A stretch of DNA of 64,000 nt from Silene conica (lineage: Eukaryota > Streptophyta > Magnoliopsida > Caryophyllales > Caryophyllaceae), in contig CM055312.2 in NCBI GenBank assembly GCA_029255685.2, forward strand, positions 18,810,649 through 18,874,648, written 5' to 3'. The first letter of the stretch is position 1; each line of letters begins with the position of its first letter. Shown in pieces: positions 33,801 to 46,039 of the stretch. The position numbers were made by a program, and so were the translations under genes. The notes below the pieces were generated by a model that had not been told where the DNA came from, made no database searches, and was given only the letters and a program-made list of their open reading frames with translations.

Positions 33801-35231
33801 CTATTTAATGGCCTTGCCATTTGGTATTGAACTCTCAGTAGACGGAAAGAATGGGCGATTAGCTGGAAGATGAATTAACATTGCTCTATTTTTTTTATCG
33901 GAAGGGAGATATAGAGTTATCATTTGAACTGCCTTAATGGTAAATATAGAGAAGATGTTACAAAAAAGTTCGGGGTGTGAAGCAAAATGTAGAAAATCAA
34001 GGTTAAGTAGTACTCCTTATCAGACTATTAACGGAGTGGAAGGTTAATCTATGTAATACGAAGTATAATAAAAGTCCACGTTCGTGAGGTATTGGGAATT
34101 TTAATGATCATTCCTCGCTCTTTAATGTGAGATTGAAGAGATTGAAATAGCACTTGTTGTCCCATTGAAAAATAATTAAATTTGGAGATGGAAGAGAGTA
34201 AAGTGTTTTTTTTTTTAATTTAGATGATCCGGGTTTGTTGTTTGTGTTTATAATGTGAATAAGAAATGAATTGTGCCCTTGATTAAAGAAAGTTGAATGG
34301 TCATTAGGGATCTAGGATTGTTTGTGTTTAAGGTGAGTAAGAATTAAAGTGTGCTATTGTTTAAGAAATTTGTACGGTCATTATGAGTGTCGTAATTCTA
34401 ATAAGCATTAATGAGAGTTAAATGTGAGTGTAGGAAGGATATATCAGAAAATTGAAGGTATGACTTGAGTTTTAAATTGAAGTGTAGAGTTCTTGTCGTA
34501 TAAAATTCAATTTTGATTTGAAAAGGAACGTAATTGTTGGTTATTATAATCGATGTGCTTACTAATTATCTCTTCCCTTTTATTATTTCATACATGTTTG
34601 TGATCTTACATCTAATATGACTTTGGGTTTTGATGATAAACCAGGTGGTAGAATGGGTTCCAATGATGAAGTTGGGGTTGAAGCCATAATAAACAAGATA
34701 GAAGGAGAGATTTAGGGATGAATGTGGCAAAATGTTAAACAAATTTCGCATCTTTTGGTTAAATGTTCAATTAGTTTGTACCGTAATTACAAATTATAAT
34801 TCTTTTACATAATTCAAACTTAAATTTCAATTTTGGATCGATTAAATCACCAAAAAAGACCATCGGGTGTTTGGGCATCGCCACATCCATCAAATTTTGA
34901 CGTTGAATGCCAAATTTTAAGCCTTTTGAAACCAGGTTAAAATCTTGGAGGCTCTTTGGTTGTAACTCCATTTACTTCATTCAAAGTAAAGAACCTCAGT
35001 TATTTAATGGAACGGTTACACTCTTAATAAACATGGTTCAAACTTTTCACCGACAAAAATCTATATTCTACCATTTGAAGAAATTTTAGAATGATTATAG
35101 CTCCAAGATGTGTTTTCTCTTATTTAGAGATTGTCCTAGAGAAAACGGTCTTGATTATACGTGTCTTGTAGTGACTTTAGTAAGCTCGTTGTACTTAAGT
35201 AACAAAACTCACATGATAGAGATATCTTGGG

Positions 35232-35265
35232 GTACGGTGCGCGAAGCGCACCGTACAACAACTAG
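35232..35265 (+). other. Helitron 3'-terminal hairpin and CTAG end
   Basis: GTACGGTGCGC (35232-35242) and GCGCACCGTAC (35246-35256) are perfect arms with a GAA loop, followed after five bases by CTAG. The structure is far more GC-rich than its surroundings. It acts as the presumed transposition terminator. Confidence 0.75.
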
Positions 35266-35950
35266 TATGTCTAAAATATCTTTTAGAAGGCCAAAAAAAT
35301 GTGGAATGTATATTCAGTTAAAAATTGTGCAAATCTTTTATAGATGTACATACCAAGAATAAAGAATACAAAAATAATATATGGGTTGTGAAAGATCAAT
35401 TTAAGACGGTTGATTTTAAGTAAGACATGCTATTCTAATGTATCTGTAGTTAATGGAAGTCATTAAAGATTTTACATGTACACAAAAATTTTAGGGAGAT
35501 TGTCTCTTAATAGCGTTATTGATAGACCTCACACATACTGGGAGGGAGGGAGTTATATAATTTTTGTTTTACATCTTATGTCTCCTATTAATTTAGTCGA
35601 AGACGGTCTTTCAGAAGATCTACCGCCACACATATGATTTATAATTAATTATTGACCTTACAAATTGTTTTACTATGTAAATATAAGATAATCGATCGCA
35701 ACAAATCAAAAAACACCACTCATATGTTTTTTTTGAACTTTTATAGTAACAACAGGTCCTACAATAACAATAAATTCGTCTTATGATACAGTAATAGTCG
35801 TACAAATATAGCTACTCTAAATTCTACCGTTTTTTATTAGTTACGTACAATATTATTATATAAGAGTACGATACTAATAGTGCGAGGAATTTTTTGATGA
35901 AGGTATATACAATTAGCCTTTTTATGAGTTGATATGATTTATTTCTACAA
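35266..35950. other. AT-rich intergenic DNA, nothing firmly recognised
   Basis: AAGACGGTTGATTTTAAG and GAAGACGGTCTTTCAG words near 35405 and 35598 resemble ends of AGACGG-type MITEs, but a full element could not be delimited. Confidence 0.35.
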
Positions 35951-36047
35951 CTCTCTCCGTCTCAGTCAATAATTTACACTTACTTTATTTCCCCCTCACA
36001 AAATATAACAAGTGTAAACTATTCCCTAAGATAGACGAAATATATCC
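35951..36047. mobile_element. Short hairpin MITE (Stowaway-like)
   Basis: CTCTCCGTCTCAGTCAATAA at the left pairs imperfectly with TTCCCTAAGATAGACGAAAT at the right, with inner arms TTTACACTT/AAGTGTAAA. About 97 bp long, noncoding. Confidence 0.55.
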
Positions 36048-37064
36048 TTAATAACTGAACTTCACATGATCCATACCGTCTGTAACACCCTCATAATTCA
36101 AGACCTTTAGGTAGGACCATCAGACTATGAAAGCATTATCATCTCAGTTTCCTGAGGCACAATATCAAGATAAGCAATAAAAGACACTTTATTATACGTA
36201 AGAATAATGTAAAAGTTACAACCGTCTGATAAAACAAACTCAAAAGAAAACTGTCTGCGAAAGCCAAAACTGTAATAGACACTAGAAAACTATGGAATCC
36301 CGTCCTCCCCAAGATATCAACTATCAAAACCGTCGTACCTGAGACTCTGCTCACCACAACCTGGATCATCACAGTAAAACAACCACAAGCGTCAGAAACT
36401 GCTGATATAAGACGGTCACAATACAATAACACAAACCACAATCTGATGATCACAAACAACGGATATCTCCGTCACACAAACCAGGTGGCGGCCTCAAGCC
36501 CCACATCAATTCCCCACTTGCTCTCGGCAAAGGATACCTAGGTCCTTAATGTGCACATCCTCACCGTGGCGGGTCCCACGAAGAGCGACCGTAGGAGTGA
36601 AGGGCCATTTCCTACAACGGTCCCACACATTAGTTCTCAATCGAATCCCAATAGCAATATATATAGTAATATCAGAATACAGTCGTCACAATACTGTTAC
36701 TATCAAATTACACAGAAACTAAGTAGGGAAACCCTGCCTCAATAGCAATACAACAAGAAGAATTCCACAATCGATCTACCAATGCTCTTCGACGAATCAT
36801 CCTCCTAATGATTATATACATACCGATTATACACTAAACAACCATAATCTATGATAAGAATACGATAGGGTAGCACTTACTTGATAGAATACGGCTAGGC
36901 TAGATGATCAGCGCTTCTAGACTCTTGCTAAAACCTTAGAAAGGATTTGAGAGGAAGGAAATGGTGAAAGGGGGTCTGTTTACTATTTTGATTAGATTAA
37001 AAGTGATTTAGGTTTTTCGGATTAATTTATATAATTAACCGCGGTCTGACTCCTGGAAAGGCAC

Positions 37065-37190
37065 ACTCGGCCGAGTAAGACCCACTCGACCGAGTAACAC
37101 CTACTCGGCCGAGTTGCACTTACTCGGCCGAGTAACACTTACTCGGCCGAGTTTGAACTGCTCGGCCGGGTTCGACTGACTCGGTCGAGT
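37065..37190. repeat. Seven 12-bp palindromic boxes at an exact 19-bp period in the LTR
   Basis: Boxes of the form ACTCG-NN-CGAGT start at 37065, 37084, 37103, 37122, 37141, 37160 and 37179. The centre is GC, AC or GT; the sixth box is GCTCGGCCGGGT. The 7-bp spacers vary while the boxes are kept. The array starts about 35 bp inside the LTR (minus sense), in presumptive U3. Each box is self-complementary, and neighbours can pair around a 7-nt loop. Confidence 0.85.
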
Positions 37191-37437
37191 TGGTTCACAA
37201 CTTAGCATCTACAAGACCACCCTTAAACGAAGTTCGTCCTCGAAGTTCACAACTATCAACCTGAAAGAAAACTTAACTCGAAAGTAGTATGCCACCACAA
37301 GTCACTAGTACCACTGTCTCCACAAGAAGAGACATTACTAGAAAGGATATACACATAAAGGGACTCGACTCAACCAAAGACAAGACCTAGCGCGCAATCA
37401 TCTCCTACCCCCCCCCCCCCCCCCCAAAAAAAGCAGG

Positions 37438-38105
37438 TTACATCCTCGTAACCTCACATACCTGATCAAACAAATGAGGGTACCGCTCCCTCATACCTGC
37501 CTCAGGCTCCCAGGTAACCTCCTCAATATCGTGGTTTGACCACAATATCTTGAGGAGCTTGGTCTCTCATGTTCTGGTCTTTCGAACTTTGGTATCAAGG
37601 ATAGCCTTAGGTGTTTCCACATACGACAAGGTCTCATCAAGCTTAACGGGCTCCACCTCAAGGATTTGAGATGGATCACAAACATACTTCCTCAGCTGGG
37701 ACACATGGAACACATTATGTACGCGGTCTAAAGCTGGTGGTAAGGCTAAACGGTATGCAACCTCTCCCACTCGATCAAGAATCTCATAGGGGCCAATAAA
37801 CTTCTGGCTTAACTTGCCCCTCTTCCCGAATCTTATGACGCCTCTCATAGGTAAAACCTTAAATAACACCTTATCCCCAACCTGAAACTCAATGTCCTTG
37901 CGGTGTAAGTCTGCATACCTTTTCTATCGATCCTGAGTTGCCCTCATCTTCTGGCGGTTCACTCTTACCTGATCTATTATATCCTGAACCATCTAAGGAC
38001 CCAACACTGTGGCATCAAACTGTTATCCCAACAAACCGAGCTCTTACATCTCCTCCCATACAGAGCCTCGAAAGGTGCCATCCCAATGCTCGCATGGTAA
38101 CTGTT
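37438..38105 (-). pseudogene. Gypsy pol C-terminus: end of integrase and chromodomain
   Basis: From the break inward the minus strand reads [20 protein letters not shown], then (37869-37567) the frame with [20 protein letters not shown] and [13 protein letters not shown]. After a frameshift near 37565 it reads LLKILWSNHDIEEVTWEPE and RERYPHLFD, a chromodomain-like tail, ending at a stop at 37438. The tract is close to the matching part of the intact pol at 46860-50636, so both are Tekay/Del-like chromoviruses. Stops and shifts mark it as dead. Confidence 0.8.
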
Positions 38106-40008
38106 TGTTGAACCATATATTAAAATGTATATATTAAGTATATATGTTTATGTTTTGATAATGACAAGTCTAGATAATTATATTATATACTCGTGCGTAT
38201 AATCGTGTGCTAAGTGTACAATATATAAGATTGGAAGATCTCATCAATCAATATAAAGTTACAAGATTTATCGATATTAGAAGATTCAAGATCATTGGTC
38301 AAGAGTCGACTAATCGAAGATTGATAGAAGATCGCAAGCTCCTTTCAAGTCTTTATGAAGATTAATTAGGATAGATATCGAGTAACGGAAGTTGACTAAA
38401 GTTATACTTCTCAACTATAACTTTAGTATGACATTGCTTCAAGTTATAGCTCATAGCTATAACTCTATAAGAGCAACAAGAAATGCTCGGATGAATAGTG
38501 ACGGTTGAAACGATTTTAGATTCCAAAATCGGCGTGAGAATTAATGTTTAATCGGTATTCTATTTTGCAATATTGAATTATTAATTAATCTTAATTGGTT
38601 GACAAAAAATATCCAATAGTTAAAAATGAATAAATAATTGGATTAATTGATAGAAATACTCCGAACTACGAGTGAACTACTCAAAATACTCTAAACTTTA
38701 TTTTAATTACCAGTATAACCAACTAATACCCTCATTTGCTTTGAATAGAATTTGTTGTTTTGTTAACTTATCGTATCATGTTTTATGGTTTGATTAGGTG
38801 AATAGATTAATAGAGAAGTAAAAAGAGAAAGACGGGTTCAACAAGGGTTAAAAATTTCTTCACTTATTTACCAGGCAACATGTCATATATTATAATAAAA
38901 GCGAATAAGAGCATTAGTTGGTTATATTGGTAGTTAAAATAGAGTTTGAAGTATTTTGAGCAGGACACTCATAGTTCAGAGTATTCTTATCAATTAATCC
39001 TAAATAATTATCTTATGAGTTAATTATTTATTTCTAATAAACTAAGGATTTTTGTTTGACCAAAATTGTCAAATAATCTAATCTAGGAAACCGTGTGCAA
39101 CGGTTTTGGAAACCGTGCCATAAACACACGTTTCGTATTTGTGAAGGAATAGTTAAATAAATTTTATGTATTTATTTAAAGTCCTAAACAAACTAGATTA
39201 TGTTATAAGAGTATAATTTATTATATTTTGACAAGGTTTAGGAATTTGAGTTTGTATAGGATATTATTTGGTTTATAATAAAATCTTTCTTAATTATGAT
39301 TTAGGAAATTGGTTTTATCTATAATACTTAAATATCTTATTAAATCTTTTCTAAATAAATTAAGATTAGATTTAAGGAATTATTATCTAAAAGACTAGAA
39401 GTCTAGATAAAGTAATATTCCTAAATCATCTAGAGTTTGAAATACCTAGATATAATTCTATATAAATAGAATACTCATAACACATTAAACACATATCGAC
39501 ACGCACGCAAATCGAGAGAAAAACACCGCCATATATTCCGTTCATTACTCGCGCTTAAACTGTCATATTCCGTTACAAGATTCAAGTCATTGAAGATTGT
39601 TCTTATTGGTTCAAGATTGTGAACACGAAGAACTTATTGAAGATTTATCTTATTTACGTAAGATAGTTTGAGTATTTTACGATACTCGTTGTATTCAAGT
39701 ATATCACGACACTTGAAGTTAGCTAGATATTTTACGGTATCTAGATCGAGTTACAACTAACGTCTAGTTGTACGAGTTGGTTGATAAAATTGTATTCCGG
39801 AGAGAGGTACTAATTTTATTAATCGAGAATAGTGGACGTAGGTTTCGATTTGTGAAACCGAACCACTTCAAAAATATTGTGTCTCCTCTTATTTATTGTT
39901 TTACTCGTTATTCAACACACCAACATACACATCGAAGAAGAATCGAAAAAGGAGGCATACTCAATTCAACCCCCCTTCTTGGGTATATTATTATTAATAG
40001 ACTCTTCA
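38106..40008 (+). repeat. Copia 5' LTR carrying a MITE
   Basis: TG..CA ends (TGTTGAACC at the start, GACTCTTCA at the end). The length is 1,903 bp including the MITE and its target copy, about 1.53 kb without. A TATAAATAG promoter-like word occurs at about 39460 and transcription would continue towards gag. Confidence 0.75.
38640..39000. mobile_element. Mutator-type MITE, copy 2, in the Copia LTR
   Basis: Same family as 22676-23035: ends GGATTAATTGATA and TATCAATTAATCC, 361 bp, and a perfect 9-bp target duplication TAAATAATT (38631-38639, 39001-39009). Only scattered substitutions and one-base gaps separate the copies. It entered after the Copia LTR was in place or travelled with it. Confidence 0.9.
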
Positions 40009-40088
40009 ATTGGTATCAGAGCCTCGTGATCGCCTAACCGCCTAAGATTGATCATGCTATTGATTCTATATTATATACTATATCTACA

Positions 40089-42427
40089 ATGGATTCCAAA
40101 CACCTCAAGTGTCCTATCTTCGACGGTAAGAACTACAGCTTATGGAAAAACATGATGACCCACTAAATCAAGGAATGTGATTGAGAATGTTGGGAGATCA
40201 TTCAAACCAGACCAAAGAAAATCTTGGTCGCCGCCGCAAATGGAACTAGTTACGAGAAGATGGAAAGTGACTATGTGGAAGCCGATTACAAGATAGCCGA
40301 GAAGAATTCGAAGGCTATGAGTCTTTTAGAAAATGGTATGATAACTTCTGAATTTGATCGATTCTCATCTTGTAATTCCGCTAAGGAAATATGGGTCGGT
40401 CTAGAACTTGTCTACGAAGGAACATCCGTAGTCAAGAAACATCGTATAGACTTGCTTATTCAAAGATATGAACTTTTCACTATGGAAAAGAATGAATCTA
40501 TTGATAGCATGTCTGCACGATTTTCTTGCATTATTAATGAACTACGGAACCTTGGTAGGAAGATCGACTCTGAAGATATCGTTCGAAAGATTCTTAGAAG
40601 TCTCACTAAGAAGTGGCAACCCAAAGTCACGACCATTGAGGAAGCACATGATCTATCACAAATGACATACCAATAACTCATAGGATCTCTAATGGCTCGT
40701 GAGATCATGCTAAACAAAGATGATGATGACGGCCTTAAAGGAAAAGGCGTCGCACTTCAAGCCTCCACAAGCGAGGAATGTGAACAAGAACTAGAAGACA
40801 AAACGATTCTATTCGCAAGACGATTTAAGAAAGCCGTTTTTAAAGGAAGATACAAAAACCCCAATAACAAAACAGTTGACAAGAAGAAGACTGACTCTAA
40901 ACAAACATTCTTCAAAAGAGGATGTTTCACAAGTGCGGTCAACAAGATCACATGATCAAGGATTGTCCAAGCTGGGACAAAATCAAGGACAAATCCAAAA
41001 GGGAAAAGACCAAAACCGAATTAAAAAAGGTGATGCTTGCTTCATGTTGGGGAGAGTTAGAATCCGAAGATGACGAGGACTCAGATGAGGACGAGGTAGC
41101 AAACCTATGCTTAAGCAACGTCAGCCTAGATCTAATCTCCGATGACCATGATGAAGACGACGCATCACAAATCTGCCTCCTTGGAGAATCCGACTCTGAC
41201 GATGAAGACCAAGAGGTAAACTTTCGATCTACAGCTTAAGAGTCAAGTCAAAAATCTGTCTAAGGCTATGTTAATTAAATACTTTGAGAAAACCCTAGAC
41301 CAATGCCATGAACAAAGTCTTGAGATAGACGAGTTGAAAGAACAAATCCTTGATATTGCTGAGGAAAATCAACTTCTTAAAGCCAAAGCTAAGAAACTAA
41401 AATCTAAAATTAACATTAAAACAAATGTTAAATTGGAAACAGTAATGTCTGAAAAAAAGGTTCTTGAGTCTAAAGTTATAGCTAATGAAGCTATAACCTC
41501 AAAACTAAAACTCAACATTAAAGAGCTTTAATCCAAAATTATAGCTAATGAAGCTATAACTTCAGAATTAAGAAAGGCTAATAAGCTTCTAAAATCCAAA
41601 TCTACAACAGTCGTTGAAGATCTGACTCATCTAGAAGAAGTTGAAATCCTCGAAAACAAAATCATGGATTTAGAATTCAACTTATCTAACATAAAAATGG
41701 AACATGCTAATATAATATCTGACTTCAATAAAGACATTCAAAACCTAAGAGAATCTAGCACCATCGACCATAGCTCCTGTAAAAAGGAAATAGATTCTTT
41801 AAAAGAGCTCCTTCTTCATGCACGAAAAATTCACGACAAATGGGAATGAAGTACGAACGTACTAAACTTTTTGACTGAACAATCCGACAATAACATGAAG
41901 ATGGGACTAGGACACGAATGTTATTGTAGAAGGGATCACTCAAAATGTAAACAAAATCCCACAGACCGAGACTTTAGGAAAAGAAAATATGTCGACCTAC
42001 CAGAGTATTTGATATGCACCTATTGCGGTCACACTGGACACCTTCAGGAAAACTGTGTAAAACATGCACAAGACTTTAAAACCGGAGTTAAATTTGTCAA
42101 ATCCTTAGGTATACCAAACGACACTATTTCTATTACTGATAGTGATGGAGATAACGTCGAGGAAAGAAACAATGACCACAAATGGTTCTATGACATGTCC
42201 CTTGACTACGAAGAAAAGAAAAATAGAACCAAACAAACTCCTCAACCCCCTACACACAAAAAATGGACGCCAAAAGTACAACCTAAGACATACACAAAAA
42301 CATCAAAACCTAACCTTTACAAATATAAAAGATCTTATGTAAGACAAGTTTGGGTTAAGAGGGAAGATGTATTTGTGATTACTAACTACAAAGGTCCCAA
42401 GTATGCTTGGGTACCTAAATCCTGTGT
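40089..42427 (+). pseudogene. Copia gag with stops and shifts
   Basis: Starts MDSKHLKCPIFDGKNYSLWK at 40089 in a frame that holds stops at about 40164, 40182 and 40674. A UBN2-type gag core follows (EIWVGLELVYEGTSVVKKHR, LRNLGRKIDSEDIVRKILRS). A shift near 40920 leads to FHKCGQQDHMIKDC, a damaged zinc knuckle. Then come an acidic DEDSDEDE region, a Lys/Glu-rich probable coiled coil (41268-41850), and a second, intact-looking knuckle CTYCGHTGHLQENC near 42016 before a basic tail. Multiple lesions make it non-functional. Confidence 0.8.
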
Positions 42428-42772
42428 TTGAATTTATGTGTGCAGTTCATTACTAAGGAGAATAATTTGTGGTATCTCGACAGTGGATGCTCAAGACATA
42501 TGACAGGCGACGTAAACCTATTCCTATCCTTAAAACCCTTTGACGGAGGAAAAGTTACCTTCGGCGACAATAAGAAGAGAAAGATCATAGGAGTCGGTAA
42601 GATTGGTATTTCATCATCTCATGCTATAAGTGATGTATACCTGGTAAGCGGTCTCAAACATAATTTAATAAGTATATATCAGTTATGCGACAAAGGAAAC
42701 AAAGTTGTTTTTCACGCAGATGTATGTCGTATAATTATGGAAGGTACAAGTAAAGTAATCCTTGAAGGTCAT
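42428..42772 (+). pseudogene. Copia protease start, truncated by insertion
   Basis: Contains WYLDSGCSRHMTGD, the Copia-type aspartic protease motif, then FGDNKKRKIIGVGKIG and LKHNLISIYQLCD, the usual stretch leading to the integrase. It breaks at 42772, exactly where the TGACACCC end of the Athila-like LTR begins. Confidence 0.85.
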
Positions 42773-43111
42773 TGACACCCGTCGTTGAGGGGTGCCAAAG
42801 ATAAGATTTATAAACCTCAGCTTAAACTAGATAGAGTAAGTCAAGGGTCGAACCACAAGGAGACAAGGTTAATATTGTTTGTGAATTTAAAGTCTATTGA
42901 AGGTAACAAAAAGGGGGGGTTTTGATTGATGGTTGGAGCTAACAACTAAGATAGCAAAATAAACAAGAATGCTAAACAAAAGTAAAAGGATGATTAGGAA
43001 CTTCGGTTGCCCATGGCTAGGGCAAGTCAACAAAGGGTAAATAATCAATTTACACAATCCCAAGGAACAAAGAATAAACCTTTAGGTCAATATTCTACCC
43101 AATCCTTACGG

Positions 43112-44372
43112 TGTAATAACCCGAATTTTATTATTAAATATAGTGGTTTAGTGGGTTAGTTATGTTCGAAGTTATCTTTTAATTCTTAAATAGTCGTTTC
43201 ATAAGCTTTCGCGTACTCGTTTTGTTGGGTGATTTTGGTACTACTGTGGGATTCGAGTTGGGGACCTAAGCACCTAATAGCAATATATGTAGTATGGTGA
43301 TAGTGTGGTTTGAACTTGGGACCTGTTGTCACCCTGCACTGGGCCTCGATTGGCGTGACAACAGACCAAGCCCACACGAAAATTCAAATGATCAGCAGCA
43401 CACACCACAGCCGCCTTATTTATATCATGGATTTCTGAGCACTAAACCCTAACCAAACTCAGATCTAACTTCACAAAACCCTAGGCCGTAGTTTGGAGAA
43501 GAGGAACAACCTGCTCACGGTGGTTGACGGTGGTCCTAGGGCTGCTCGAAGTGATCAAGAAACTGGTATGGTCACCACGTTCGTTCTAAATGCAGTTTAA
43601 GCGTGTAGTTTTATCATCAGATTAGAGGAATGCATACTCATTTTCTTATTGTCTTTTTCACGTTGATTTATTCTATAATATAGAGTGAGTATATATGTCC
43701 TTTGTTGTCGTGTCGTTGGTTGTTTAAACTCATGTTTGAAGGTGTCAAATAAGGTGTCAGGGAAGGGTTTTGGTACGGTCTCAAACAGGGGGTCTGTCCT
43801 GATGTGTTTGGAGTCGGTTTCAGATCTGTCGTGTAGTTTTTTTATTATGGGTCTTTGAGTCTGGGCACAGGTGGTTGTAAGGGGTTTCCCGTGGTGGTAG
43901 TCTCAGGGCTCGGTGGTGTCAGATCGTGGTGGTACAGGGCAGGTTGACAAGAGAGGGTGTCGAGAGGTGTCTCTGTTTTGGTAATACTCTGGTTGTTTGT
44001 TCGTGTACAGGGAGTTTGGGGGTGGTGGCATGGATGACTCGGGGGAGGTCAGTGCTATGCCACCACCGTGTTTGGAGTTTGGAGTCTGGGGAAGGTCTGG
44101 GTGGTCACGGGTGGTGGTAGTCATGGCGGGGCTGTTGGCGAAGGGGTGTCAAAGAGGGTGTAGTCAGAAGGGAGTGCGTGGTGTCTGGCCAGTTTGGGGT
44201 GTCTGGTTCTGACCACTGGCAGACGGCGAGGAGGCTGCTGGTGGTTGGAATGGTGGAGGGTGGTTCTGGGAACAGGTGTTGGTGGTTGTTGGTGGTAGAT
44301 GGTGGTGGCACGGTGGCTGTGTAGAGGCTGTTTAGGGGGGGCTGTGACACGGGTTATGGGGGCTGTTTTGGT

Positions 44373-44403
<31 letters not shown>

Positions 44404-45506
44404 GATTATTATTATTATTTTTATTATTATTATTATTATTATTATTAATAGAAAGTGTATATTTTGGGGGATATTGCCAATTAATATTAGTAATGATAAT
44501 ATCCTTATTTTTATGGCAACTTAATAATTATTATGGAAAGATTTTTGTATGCTTTGAAATTCAAATTTAGTTGCCATGGTTATGAGTTTACCTATTTTGG
44601 AAGTCTTGTGTTACGGGATGATATATTTAGAAAGTTTCTATATTTTGGAAGTTGCCATATATGGAAGGTTACTATTTTGGGTAATCTTGGTTGTTAGGAA
44701 ACTTTCTAAGTATAGGAGGTTTCTATAAATAGAATGTATGCGTATTTTACGAGATGTAGGGAGTTTATTGATTATATGATTTATGTTTAGGTGGTGATTT
44801 CCGCGTGGAACACTTTTAATAGCCGTTGCTCGCTTGCCATTGTCCTCTGCAGTTTTGAGGTAGGGGAATATCTGTGTTGTAATTGTGATCTGGCATGAGT
44901 ACATCATAATTGATTGGTATATACATATCTTTATTGATTGATATAATGTGATTGAATGAGAACTGTTATTGTGGAGATCGGGTCTTGTGATGAAAGGGTC
45001 TTGTGATAAAGGGTCTTGTGATATGGGACTTGTGATATGGCCATGGGAGGTGTGGTGTGTGTTGGAGATGAGGTGTGATGGAGATGTAGTGGTGGTGGAG
45101 AAGTTGGAGAAGATATTGTGATTGTTTATTCATGTTGCGATTATATTACCTACTCAACCTCGTGTTGACCCTTCTTTTGTTTTGTTTGTGTCTGCGTTGA
45201 TCCAATTTATTGGGGAGCATAATGACAGGTTTAGACTTGTGCATAATGGAAGGGTGGAGAGGAAAGAAACCGGACCAGTTTAGTTATAGCCCAGTTGTAG
45301 ACATCGACAAGTTTAAAGTTTCAGTTTTATTTATAGTTTCTTTATAAACAGTTGTAATCCTTTGAGACACATGTTGGTTTTAAATTTATTTAATAAAGTA
45401 CTGGTTTCTTCCTTTGTTGACTACTGCCTCGGGTAACCGAGATGGTAACATCCTTAATTATTTGGGGAGTCCTAGTTCAGGCCCCTGAATAAATGGGGGT
45501 GTTACA
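43112..45506 (+). repeat. 5' LTR of the chromovirus
   Basis: 2,395 bp. Contains an ATT microsatellite (about 44378-44447) and four spaced GGGTCTTGTGAT-type repeats (about 44988-45035). ORFs inside it (for example 43903-44124 minus) recur in the other LTR and are not genes. It should supply the promoter, but no core promoter could be fixed. Confidence 0.9.
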
Positions 45507-45509
45507 AAG

Positions 45510-45521
45510 TGGTATCAGAGC
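45510..45521 (+). other. Primer-binding site of the chromovirus
   Basis: TGGTATCAGAGC, three bases after the LTR, complementary to the 3' end of plant initiator tRNA-Met. It primes minus-strand DNA synthesis. Confidence 0.9.
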
Positions 45522-46039
45522 GAACGATCCTCAGGCCTAACCTAATGAACCCAATGAATGTAGGAGAGTCAAAAAAAAAAAAAAAAATGAACCCCGGGTT
45601 AGAACTGTTAGGAGCACACCTAAAGGGGAAGTATGAGTCTGGGGCCCCCTCACACTGAACCATAGGCCCTCTCAGTTTTACCCGGATACCTTGAGTGTAT
45701 ACGAGCGAAAAGGGTAGAATAGGAAGTAATGGAAGTAATGGTCAAGCATGATAAGGGTGGTATGAATCTCCCGTTATGCGGCTGGCAAGGATTATATGGG
45801 TGTTATAAATGGAGTACATGTTAAGGTGGATGTATGTGATAATCAGTGTTATATTCATAGTTTTGCATGCCTAGTGATATGCGGTTATGTGATCCCTAAG
45901 CCTCCATGATAGATACTATGTGATGAAGAGATTTAGTATTGTAAAAGCATGAGAAAAATGGTACTACCATGATAGGGATGTAAGTATAAGTGAGTACCCT
46001 TACTTAACCAGGGCTCATTGTTTCCTTGTAATTTATAGA

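Larger units (their letters stand above)
30547..35265 (+). mobile_element. Putative non-autonomous Helitron, 4.7 kb
   Basis: The proposed 5' end is TCTTCTATATATAAC, directly after an A (30546), with a subterminal inverted pair TCTTCTAT/ATAGAAGA. The proposed 3' end is a GC-rich 11-bp hairpin (35232-35256) followed by AACAACTAG and then T (35266). TC..CTAG termini between A and T and a hairpin close to the 3' end are the Helitron signature. No Rep/helicase ORF is present, so it would be non-autonomous. The 4.7-kb interior has no protein-coding stretch that I recognise; 30950-31140 (before ATGACGGCGGCAATC) and 31790-31990 look slightly gene-like and could be captured fragments. Weak point: no second copy is available to prove the left end. 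Confidence 0.6.
36081..38105 (-). mobile_element. Gypsy (chromovirus-type) remnant: 3' LTR and end of pol
   Basis: Reading the minus strand, the pol end (38105-37438) is followed by a short spacer, a GTTTAAGGGTGGT-type tract and an LTR. The LTR begins TGTAGATGC at 37213 and ends GGGTGTTACA at 36081 (1,133 bp). The rest of the element is separated by the Copia insertion at 38106 and should lie to the right of this window. A run of 18 C residues at 37408-37425 lies in the spacer. Confidence 0.75.
38106..42772 (+). mobile_element. Copia element, 5' half; interrupted by an Athila-like element
   Basis: The LTR starts TGTTGAACC at 38106, directly in Gypsy pol sequence, so it inserted into that element. 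LTR, primer-binding site (TGGTATCAGAGC, 40011-40022, initiator-tRNA-Met type), gag and the start of protease follow in order. The sequence stops at 42772 within protease, where the Athila LTR begins. Integrase, reverse transcriptase, RNase H and the 3' LTR should lie beyond 64000. Confidence 0.85.

Noticed and set aside
37065-37190. A CRISPR-like array (regular 12-bp repeats with 7-bp spacers)
   Set aside because: The repeats are far too short and lie in a plant LTR; no cas genes are near.
37408-37425. Run of 18 C residues as a regulatory element
   Set aside because: Homopolymer runs often have the wrong length in assemblies, and it lies in the spacer of a dead element. No function is supported.
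43186-44907. Several ORFs in the first 2 kb of the chromovirus (repeated at 50858-52582)
   Set aside because: They lie in the LTRs, occur twice for that reason, overlap each other on both strands and encode low-complexity sequence.
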